Shown here: piece after piece, positions 1 through 5,175 of the stretch
Layout of the letters: each line of letters starts with the position of its first letter
Numbering within the stretch: position 1 is the stretch's first letter
Source of the DNA: Acidimicrobiaceae bacterium
GTDB taxonomy: Bacteria; Actinomycetota; Acidimicrobiia; Acidimicrobiales; Bog-793
Assembly: GCA_025463965.1 (NCBI GenBank)
Contig: JAODBN010000260.1
Coordinates: forward strand, 1-6,809
DNA length: 6,809 nucleotides
Direction: 5' to 3'
Position numbers and translations under genes: made by a program
The notes under the pieces: generated by a model
What the model was told of the DNA's origin: nothing
The model's input: only the letters and a program-made list of their open reading frames with translations
Databases searched by the model: none

Positions 1-59
1 GCTACTGCGGCGTCGGCGGTACAGGCGTCTCCTGCCCGACGGGCCTGCTCGGCGGCTGA
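1..59 (+). CDS. C-terminal end of an unrecognised upstream gene (partial)
   Basis: The frame starting at base 3 is open from the window edge to a TGA at 57-59 and would encode the tail YCGVGGTGVSCPTGLLGG. Sixteen of its 18 sense codons end in G or C, as in the real genes here. The other two + frames are also open past this point (to 151 and 177), and frame 1 has poorer third-position GC, so frame 3 is the best choice but not a certain one. The Gly-rich tail with two Cys is too short to assign a family. It does not resemble the end of an arabinose isomerase that I know. Confidence 0.35.
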   Translation, partial: YCGVGGTGVSCPTGLLGG

Positions 60-132
60 GGTCGCTTCACCCGAGCGAGCTCCTCCCACCACTACGCTTC
101 GCCCGCTGTCGCACGCGCCCGAGGATCCACGG

Positions 133-162
133 CGCGGCCCGCAGGACCTGACGGGCCCCGCG
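133..162 (+). other. Stem-loop in the leader before araB
   Basis: In the 149-bp gap before araB, GGCCCGCAG (136-144) can pair with CTG (148-150) and CGGGCC (152-157) around a GAC loop, with one bulged A at 151. After a two-base bulge, CGC (133-135) pairs with GCG (160-162). That gives 12 base pairs, nearly all G-C. No T-run follows, so it is not a classical intrinsic terminator. It could end the upstream transcript, act as a 5' UTR structure 46 bases before the araB start, or be an operator. The rest of the gap (60-208) shows no convincing promoter; a TANNNT match at 94-99 has no recognisable -35 partner. The structure is read directly; the role is inference. Confidence 0.35.
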
Positions 163-208
163 GCGAGCCCGACGTAGTGGGCGACGCGGTGGCGAGGAAA
201 GGAGCAAG

Positions 209-1891
209 GTGAGCGGGCCAGGTGCGGGCGCCGGGACGCCGGTGGCGATCGGCGTCGACTACGGGACCGAGTCGGGGCGTGTCCTCCTGCTCGACCTGTC
301 GAGCGGCGAGGAGCTCTCCACCGAGGCCGTGGCCTATCCCCACGGAGTCATCGACTCGGAGCTCCCGGGCACCGGCGAGCCCCTCGGGCCCGACTGGGCC
401 CTCCAGCATCCCGGTGACTACCTCGAGGTGCTGCGGAGAGGGGTGCCGGCAGCGCTTCGATCCTCGGGGATCGACCCGGCCCGGGTCGTGGGGGTCGGGG
501 TCGACGTGACCTCATGCACGGTGCTGCCGACTGGCGCCGACGGCAGACCGCTCGCGCTCATGGACGCGTGGGCGGCGCACCCGCACGCGTGGCCCAAGCT
601 GTGGAAGCACCACGCGGCCCAGCCCCTTGCCGACCGGATGACCGAGGTCGCCCTGGAGCGGGACGACGAGTTCCTCTCGCGCTACGGCGGCCGGATCTCC
701 TCGGAGTGGTACTTCCCCAAGCTCGGCCAGGTCTTCCAGGAGGACCGGGACGTCTACGAGGCCACCGACGCCTTCGTCGAGGCGACCGACTGGGTGGTGT
801 GGCAGCTCTCGGGGCGCCTGGCGAGAAGCGATTGCGCCGCCGGCTACAAGGCCTTCTGGTCGCCCGATTCCGGGCTCCCGCCGGCCGACTACTTCGCCGC
901 GGCCATCCCCGGCTTCACCGAGCCTGCCGCCAAGCTGGGGAGCGCCTTCTCGGCTCTCGGGCGCCGAGCCGGCACCCTCACTCCCGAGATGGCCGGCGCG
1001 CTCGGGCTGTCCGAGCACGTCGCGGTGGCCGTCGGCAACGTGGACTCCTTCGTCGCTGTGCCGGCCTGCGGAGTGAGCGAGGAGGGCGTGCTCGTCAGCG
1101 TCGTGGGTACCTCGATCTGCGACATGGTCGTCGCGGATCGCGAGGTGCGCCTGCCGGGCATCACGGGGGTGGTGCGCGACGGGATCCTCCCCGGCTCCTA
1201 CGGCTACGAGGCGGGCCAGCCGGCGGTCGGGGACATGTTCTCCTGGTACGTCGAGCGCCTGCTCGGTGCGGGGCGCGACGGGCGCGCCGGGCGCTACGGG
1301 GAGCTCGAGCAGAAAGCGGCGGCCCTCGCGCCGGGGAGCACCGGGCTCGTCGTGCTCGACTGGTTCAACGGCAACCGGAGCATCCTCTCGGACGGCGACC
1401 TCTCCGGGGTGATCGCCGGGCTCACCCTCCAGAGCACCCCCGAGCAGGTGTACCGGGCGCTCCTCGAGTCGATCGCGTTCGGGGCCCGGACCATCCTCGA
1501 CAACTTCAGCTCGCACGGCCTTGCGCTCTCCGCCACGGTCGCCTGCGGCGGGATCGCCGAGAAGAGCCCGCTCATGATGCAGCTTCTGGCAGACGTCACC
1601 GGCTACGAGGTCGAGGTGGCGGGATCTCCGCAGGTGCCCGCCCGCGGCTCGGCCCTTTTCGGCGCGGTCGCCGCCGGTGCCGACGCGGGGGGCTTCTCCG
1701 ACATCCGCCTAGCGGCGGCCGCACTCCGGCCGTCGCCGGCGGCCCGCTACCGGCCAGATCGGGCGGCAGGTGCGGTCTATGACCAGGTCTACGCGATCTA
1801 CAGCGCGCTGCACGACGAGCTCGGAAGGAAGGACGTCTCGTTGCTCCACGGCCTGAAAGAGATCCGCCGCCGTTCCTCGGTGAGGTCCTGA
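209..1891 (+). CDS. araB: Ribulokinase AraB (FGGY carbohydrate kinase)
   Basis: A cytoplasmic kinase that phosphorylates L-ribulose with ATP to L-ribulose 5-phosphate, the second step of bacterial L-arabinose breakdown. The 560 residues match the length and, from memory, the sequence of Bacillus AraB throughout. The N-terminal phosphate loop is VDYGTESGR (16-24). Family blocks DWALQHPGDYLEVL (62-75), KLWKHHAAQ (130-138) and RYGGRISSEW (158-167) follow. Asp279 in GNVDSF fits the catalytic base, with Lys214 (AGYK) and Glu334 (GYEAGQ) as likely substrate contacts. The C-terminal ATP domain carries ACGGIAEKSP (445-454). The GTG at 209 is preferred because AAAGGAG lies at 198-204; an in-frame GTG at 242 would give an N-terminus closer to Bacillus AraB but has no ribosome binding site. 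It is the first gene of the araB-araD-araM operon. Nothing is truncated. Family assignment is firm; substrate is inferred from family and the araD neighbour. Confidence 0.96.
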   Translation: MSGPGAGAGTPVAIGVDYGTESGRVLLLDLSSGEELSTEAVAYPHGVIDSELPGTGEPLGPDWALQHPGDYLEVLRRGVPAALRSSGIDPARVVGVGVDVTSCTVLPTGADGRPLALMDAWAAHPHAWPKLWKHHAAQPLADRMTEVALERDDEFLSRYGGRISSEWYFPKLGQVFQEDRDVYEATDAFVEATDWVVWQLSGRLARSDCAAGYKAFWSPDSGLPPADYFAAAIPGFTEPAAKLGSAFSALGRRAGTLTPEMAGALGLSEHVAVAVGNVDSFVAVPACGVSEEGVLVSVVGTSICDMVVADREVRLPGITGVVRDGILPGSYGYEAGQPAVGDMFSWYVERLLGAGRDGRAGRYGELEQKAAALAPGSTGLVVLDWFNGNRSILSDGDLSGVIAGLTLQSTPEQVYRALLESIAFGARTILDNFSSHGLALSATVACGGIAEKSPLMMQLLADVTGYEVEVAGSPQVPARGSALFGAVAAGADAGGFSDIRLAAAALRPSPAARYRPDRAAGAVYDQVYAIYSALHDELGRKDVSLLHGLKEIRRRSSVRS

Positions 1892-1893
1892 GC

Positions 1894-2640
1894 ATGCTCG
1901 AGGATCTGCGTGAGGAGGTGCTCGACGCCAACCTGGCGCTCGCGCGCCACGGCCTCGCTGCGCTCACCTGGGGGAACGTGAGCGGCATCGATCGCGAGCG
2001 GGGACTCGTCGTCATCAAGCCGAGCGGGGTGCCCTACGACTCGATGCGCGGCGAGCACCTCGCCGTGGTCGACCTCGACGGCAGGGTGGTCGAGGGATCG
2101 CTGCGTCCGTCGAGCGACACGGCCACGCACCTCGTGCTCTACCGTGCCTTCCCGGAGCTCGGCGGGGTGGTCCATACCCACTCCACCTGGGCCACGGCCT
2201 TCGCCCAGGCCGAGCGAGACGTCCCGCTGCTCGGCACCACCCACGCCGATCTCGCCCCGAGATCGGTGCCGATCGCACGGCGCCTGCTCCCTGAGGAGAT
2301 CGAGGCGTCCTACGAGGAGAGCACCGGCGAGATCCTCGTGGAGGCGGTCGGCAGCGCCACCACCGAGGAAGTCCCGGCCGTCCTCGCCCCCGGGCACGGG
2401 CCGTTTGCCTGGGGGACATCCGCCAGCGACGCACTGGAAAAGGCCGTCACCTTGGAAGAGGTCGCCAAGATGGCGCTCCTCACGCTCTTCTTGCGCCCCG
2501 ATGCCCCGCTCCTCGACCCGGCGGTGCGCGACAAGCACTTCCTGCGAAAGCACGGCCCGGGCGCCTACTACGGCCAGCACCGCGACCACGGGATCGGCGG
2601 GCATGCGCCGAAGGACGCGTCCGGCGGGGAGGCGCGATGA
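1894..2640 (+). CDS. araD: L-ribulose-5-phosphate 4-epimerase AraD
   Basis: A zinc-dependent class II aldolase-family enzyme that epimerises L-ribulose 5-phosphate to D-xylulose 5-phosphate, linking arabinose to the pentose phosphate pathway. All residues known from E. coli AraD can be placed: zinc ligands Asp75 (SSD), His94 and His96 (HTH) and His168 (GHG), catalytic Asp119 (HAD), and His215 and Tyr226 in the KHFLRKHG...AYYGQ ending. Substrate-binding blocks TWGNVSG (25-31) and KPSG (42-45) are also intact. The ATG lies 2 bp after the araB stop, with GGTGAGG (1879-1885) inside araB as ribosome binding site, and the gene ends in a 4-bp ATGA overlap with araM, so translation is probably coupled on both sides. 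The protein has 248 residues against 231 in E. coli; the extra length is mainly a 20-residue tail after AYYGQ that is rich in His and Gly. Confidence 0.96.
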   Translation: MLEDLREEVLDANLALARHGLAALTWGNVSGIDRERGLVVIKPSGVPYDSMRGEHLAVVDLDGRVVEGSLRPSSDTATHLVLYRAFPELGGVVHTHSTWATAFAQAERDVPLLGTTHADLAPRSVPIARRLLPEEIEASYEESTGEILVEAVGSATTEEVPAVLAPGHGPFAWGTSASDALEKAVTLEEVAKMALLTLFLRPDAPLLDPAVRDKHFLRKHGPGAYYGQHRDHGIGGHAPKDASGGEAR

Positions 2641-3938
2641 GCCCGACTTCATGCCCGGCCTGCGGGGCGCTGCACCAGAGTCCTCTCGAGGAGCTCGTGC
2701 TGAAGGAGGGTGCGCTCGAATCCCTCGGCGCGTTCCTTCAGGCAAAGGGGTGGCGAGAGCTCGTCGTCGTTGGCGACGCCAACACCTTCGAGGTCCTCGG
2801 TGAGCGCGTCGTCGCCGATCTGGTGTCTGGCGGCCACCTCTTGACACCGGTCGTGTTCCCGGAGCGCCACGGGCTGCTCGCCGACGAGGCCGCCACCGAC
2901 CGGGTGCGCGCTGCCATCGCCACCTCGGGGGCGCCGGCCGCGATCGTGGTCGGCTCCGGAACCTTGAACGACATCACCCGCTATGCCAGCTTCCTCGAAG
3001 GACGACCCTATTGCTCGGTGCCAACCGCTGCCTCGATGGACGGTTATGCCTCCTCGGTGGCGGCGATGCAGTTCGGCGGGGTGAAGCTCACGTTCCCCGC
3101 ACAGGCCCCCCTCGCCATCTTCACCGAGCCGTCCGTGCTGGCGGGCGCCCCTTCGGAGATGACGACCTGGGGGCTCGGCGACCTGTCGGGCAAGGTGAGT
3201 GCCTGCTTCGACTGGCGGCTCGGCCACGCGGTCACCGGCGAGCCGTACTGCCCGGCGGTCGAGTCGCGCGTGCTCACCCCCCTTGCCGAATGCGTCGGTG
3301 CCGTCGACCGGATCCTCTCGGGCGACGAGGAGGGCATCGCCGTGCTGGCCTCGGGTCTCATCGAGTCCGGCGTGGCGATGGCGATGCAGGGCAACTCCCG
3401 GCCGGCGAGCGGCTCTGAGCACCACGCCTCGCACTTTTGGGACCTTCTCGCCTACCGAGGGCTGCGCGCCCATGCCCCTCACGGGCTCCAGGTCGCCTAC
3501 GCAACGGGCTTTGTCGGCGCGCTGCAACGAGCCGCGCTCGACGGCCTCGATCTCCCCCTCGTCGAAGTCCCGGGTGCCTTCGCCGAGGACGAGGTGGCCT
3601 GGCTGGGCGAGGGGGACCCGACCCTCGCCGGGGTGCGCGAGCAGAAGGCGACGGCCTTCGTCGACTACTCGCGGCGCTGGCCGCCCCCGGCGGCGGACGT
3701 CGAGAACCTTCAGGAGCGGCTCGTCGCCCTCGGTCCGCTGTTCCAGCAGGTTGACGTGGCGCTCGCGCGTGCCGGGGTCCCCACCTCACCGGGCTTTCTC
3801 GAGGTCGACCAGGACATGCTCGCGGCCACCTTGCGCTTTGCCAACCGTCTGCGCAGCCGCTTTAGCGTGCTCGACCTGCTTGAGTCCCAGGGACGCCTCG
3901 CTCCCGAGGTCGACCGGCTGCTCTCCGGCGCCGGTTGA
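2637..3938 (+). CDS. araM: AraM-type sn-glycerol-1-phosphate dehydrogenase
   Basis: A member of the iron-containing alcohol dehydrogenase / dehydroquinate synthase superfamily. The Bacillus AraM enzyme, encoded in the arabinose operon, uses NAD(P)H to reduce dihydroxyacetone phosphate to sn-glycerol 1-phosphate. The 433 residues show the nucleotide-binding block VVGSGTLNDITRYAS (104-118), the family signature PTAASMDGYAS (129-139) and GLGDLSGK (179-186). Metal ligands are probably Asp182, His262 (SGSEHHASH) and His282 (PHG); their spacing fits archaeal and bacterial relatives. A CPACGALH motif (6-13) precedes the Rossmann-like part; related proteins often carry a Cys-x-Cys-Gly-x-x-His version there, as far as I recall. 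The ATG overlaps the araD stop (ATGA) and has GGGGAGG at 2626-2632. No gene follows directly; the repeat array begins 12 bp after the stop. Family is clear, but the true substrate in this operon is unproven: lipid-type sn-glycerol 1-phosphate or a pentose-derived keto phosphate are both possible. Confidence 0.9.
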   Translation: MSPTSCPACGALHQSPLEELVLKEGALESLGAFLQAKGWRELVVVGDANTFEVLGERVVADLVSGGHLLTPVVFPERHGLLADEAATDRVRAAIATSGAPAAIVVGSGTLNDITRYASFLEGRPYCSVPTAASMDGYASSVAAMQFGGVKLTFPAQAPLAIFTEPSVLAGAPSEMTTWGLGDLSGKVSACFDWRLGHAVTGEPYCPAVESRVLTPLAECVGAVDRILSGDEEGIAVLASGLIESGVAMAMQGNSRPASGSEHHASHFWDLLAYRGLRAHAPHGLQVAYATGFVGALQRAALDGLDLPLVEVPGAFAEDEVAWLGEGDPTLAGVREQKATAFVDYSRRWPPPAADVENLQERLVALGPLFQQVDVALARAGVPTSPGFLEVDQDMLAATLRFANRLRSRFSVLDLLESQGRLAPEVDRLLSGAG

Positions 3939-3950
3939 CGGCCCGTCGGC
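3934..3950 (+). terminator. Hairpin overlapping the araM stop codon
   Basis: In RNA, GUUGACG (3934-3940) can pair with CGUCGGC (3944-3950) around a three-base GCC loop: five Watson-Crick pairs and two G-U pairs. It spans the TGA stop of araM (3936-3938) and ends exactly where the 8-bp repeat array begins. It has no U-run, so it would be at best an actinobacterial-style terminator or an mRNA 3' end stabiliser. The structure is seen in the sequence; its function is inference. Confidence 0.3.
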
Positions 3951-4078
3951 GACCAGCCGACCCACTGACCCGCTGACCAGCCGGCCCGCTGACCAGCCGG
4001 CCCGCTGACCAGCTGACCCGCTGACCAGCTGACCAGCTGACCAGCTGACCAGCTGACCCGCTGACCAGGCGGCCAGCT
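3951..4078. repeat. Tandem array of sixteen 8-bp units (consensus GACCAGCT)
   Basis: From 3951 to 4078 the sequence divides into exactly sixteen octamers with no insertion or deletion. Units 10-13 (4023-4054) are identical GACCAGCT, and perfect period-8 sequence extends over 4020-4058. The other units differ by one to three bases: GACCAGCC, GACCCGCT, GGCCCGCT, GACCCACT, GACCAGGC and GGCCAGCT. A 16-bp dimer, GACCAGCC plus GGCCCGCT, occurs twice in a row (3975-4006), so part of the array grew as 16-bp blocks. Because 8 is not a multiple of 3, consensus units place a TGA in every + frame each 24 bases, while the - strand is open in all frames and would read as repeats of SWSAGQLV. Adjacent units can fold as CAGCU-GACC-AGCUG hairpins. 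Strand slippage is the likely origin; role unknown. Confidence 0.93.
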
Positions 4079-4104
4079 GACTTCTGGCCCGCAATCCGGC
4101 CTGC

Positions 4105-4120
4105 CACGCCGTCAGGCGTG
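4105..4120 (+). other. Short inverted repeat after the octamer array
   Basis: CACGCC (4105-4110) and GGCGTG (4115-4120) form a perfect 6-bp inverted repeat around GTCA. It lies 26 bp past the end of the 8-bp array and 75 bp before the lactonase start. It lacks a following T-run. It could be a weak terminator for the araBDM transcript or half of a regulator site. Short repeats of this size occur by chance in GC-rich DNA, so this is a low-confidence call. Confidence 0.25.
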
Positions 4121-4124
4121 CCCG

Positions 4125-4157
4125 GCTGCGGCCGCCGTGCCAACATCGGGCCGCAGC
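4125..4157 (+). promoter_or_regulatory. 9-bp inverted repeat upstream of the lactonase gene
   Basis: GCTGCGGCC (4125-4133) is repeated in inverted form as GGCCGCAGC (4149-4157), with 15 bp between the arms. The centres of the two arms are 24 bp apart, and the right arm ends 38 bp before the ATG of the lactonase. It may be an operator for a dimeric regulator or a 5' UTR stem-loop. I see no convincing -35/-10 pair nearby, so a separate promoter for the lactonase gene is only suspected from the 257-bp gap. Confidence 0.35.
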
Positions 4158-4195
4158 GAGTGGCCGATCGTCAGTGCAACGAGAACGGAGAGACC

Positions 4196-5083
4196 ATGGA
4201 GACGCTCCACGCAGAGGTGGCGCTGGAGGTCGGCGCCGAGATCGGCGAGGGCCCGGTGTGGGACGACCGCAACCAGGAGCTCCTGTTCGTCGACATCCTG
4301 GGCCAGGCGGTCCACGGCTACACCCCCGCCACCGGAGCCCATCGGAGCTTTCCGGTCGGCACGCCGGTCGGAGCCGTCGTGCTGCGCCAGGACGGAGGGC
4401 TGGTGCTCGCCGCCCATGACAGGTTCTTGCTCGGGGACGCCGATGGTTCGCACCTCACGCCGATCGGCGATTTCCGGGCCGACGGTGAAGTCGTCCGGTT
4501 CAACGACGGCAAGGTCGACCCCTTCGGCCGCTTCGTCGCGGGGACCATGCACTGGAAGGAGAGCGAGGCGCTCGGAGCGCTCTACTCGCTGTCGCCGAAC
4601 GGTGAGGTGGTCACCGTGCTCGAGGGCGTCCGGGTCTCCAACGGGCTCGCCTGGAGCGCCGATCTGAGCACCTTTTTCTACATCGACTCCGGCGGCCACA
4701 CCGTGGACGCCTTCGATCGCGACGCGGACAGCGGGGCCCTCTCCAACCGCCGGGCTGTGACCGAGATCTCGGGGGGAAGCCCCGACGGGATGGCGATCGA
4801 CGACGAGGGCATGCTCTGGGTCGCGGTGTGGGGTGGGCATCGCGTCGACCGGATCGACCCGGAAAGCGGTGAGCGCGTGGCGACGATCGAGGTCGACGCC
4901 TCCCAGGTGGCGAGCGTGTCGTTCGGCGGCCCGGGCCTCGACGAGCTGTACATCGTGACCGCCCGGACCGGCCTCGACGAGGCGGCCCGGGCCTCGCAGC
5001 CCCACGCCGGGGACCTGTTCGTCGCCCACCCCGGGGTGAGCGGCCCGCTCCCGTGGCGCTTCGGCGCGCCGGCCACCGCTTGA
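4196..5083 (+). CDS. SMP-30/gluconolactonase-family sugar lactonase
   Basis: A six-bladed beta-propeller lactonase that opens an aldonolactone to the free acid using a divalent metal. The ATG at 4196 gives 295 residues, the usual family size, and has ACGGAG at 4185-4190. An in-frame ATG at 4118 would add 26 unlikely residues containing no family motif, so it was rejected. With the 4196 start, Glu18 (IGEGPVWD), Arg101 and Asn103 (RFNDGKVDP), Asn149 (SNGLAW) and Asp197 (SPDGMAID) match the metal and substrate residues of human SMP-30. The GGDLFVAHPGV-like C-terminal block is present (AGDLF, 271-275). No signal peptide is visible, so it should be cytoplasmic. The neighbouring araBDM genes suggest L-arabinono-lactone or another pentonolactone as substrate, but glucono- and xylonolactone are equally open from sequence alone. 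No sugar dehydrogenase or sugar-acid dehydratase is present here. Confidence 0.9.
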   Translation: METLHAEVALEVGAEIGEGPVWDDRNQELLFVDILGQAVHGYTPATGAHRSFPVGTPVGAVVLRQDGGLVLAAHDRFLLGDADGSHLTPIGDFRADGEVVRFNDGKVDPFGRFVAGTMHWKESEALGALYSLSPNGEVVTVLEGVRVSNGLAWSADLSTFFYIDSGGHTVDAFDRDADSGALSNRRAVTEISGGSPDGMAIDDEGMLWVAVWGGHRVDRIDPESGERVATIEVDASQVASVSFGGPGLDELYIVTARTGLDEAARASQPHAGDLFVAHPGVSGPLPWRFGAPATA

Positions 5084-5120
5084 GCCGAGCGCTTCGGGCG
5101 AGCGAGCGGGGAGCGGCAAC

Positions 5121-5126
5121 TAGTGT
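5121..5126 (+). promoter_or_regulatory. Possible -10 element for the response regulator operon
   Basis: TAGTGT fits the actinobacterial -10 pattern TANNNT and sits 49 bp before the GTG start of the response regulator, in the 92-bp gap after the lactonase. No good TTGACA-like -35 is visible about 17 bp upstream, which is common in high-GC promoters but leaves this weakly supported. Confidence 0.3.
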
Positions 5127-5165
5127 CTGGGCTTCCTCCGCCGGCCCCGGGGGTTCGAGGCCCAG
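5127..5165 (+). promoter_or_regulatory. Inverted repeat next to the response regulator ribosome binding site
   Basis: CTGGGCTTC (5127-5135) can pair with GAGGCCCAG (5157-5165): eight Watson-Crick pairs and one G-T, around a 21-base GC-rich centre that itself contains CCCCGGGG. The left arm directly follows the possible -10 hexamer, and the right arm overlaps the first two bases of the AGGGAGG ribosome binding site (5164-5170). As DNA it could be an operator; as RNA it could limit ribosome access. It does not match the DosR box as I know it. Function is inference. Confidence 0.35.
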
Positions 5166-5175
5166 GGAGGCGGCC

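Noticed and set aside
512..1516. 334-residue - strand frame opposite araB
   Set aside because: It lies wholly within a clear araB coding sequence and is of the low-stop type expected opposite GC-rich codons; its product is Arg/Glu/Pro/Gly-rich and shows no family motif.
1798..2847. 349-residue - strand frame opposite araD and its junctions
   Set aside because: It spans three real + strand genes and their junctions, with biased composition and no recognisable domain.
3951..4078. CRISPR array
   Set aside because: The units are 8 bp and contiguous with no spacers, and no cas genes are present.
3951..4078. Plasmid or chromosomal origin iterons
   Set aside because: Iterons are usually longer (around 17-22 bp), and no replication initiator gene or AT-rich melting region is nearby; the region is GC-rich throughout.
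3786..4146. Two long - strand frames with repeats of LVSWSAGQ, looking like a repeat protein
   Set aside because: Both frames are a by-product of the 8-bp array: its - strand contains no stop in any frame, so every frame reads the same 8-residue cycle. They also overlap the end of araM and have no supported start.
4118..4195. Upstream ATG start for the lactonase
   Set aside because: The extra 26 residues contain no family sequence and cross the 9-bp inverted repeat; the ATG at 4196 has a good ribosome binding site and places Glu18 as in SMP-30.
4112..5119. 335-residue - strand frame opposite the lactonase
   Set aside because: The + strand frame has complete SMP-30 active-site motifs; the - strand product has none and is explained by codon bias.
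5053..5175. Upstream ATG start for the response regulator
   Set aside because: It would overlap the lactonase and add 41 residues ahead of the receiver domain; GTG 5176 has AGGGAGG at ideal spacing and starts as DosR does.
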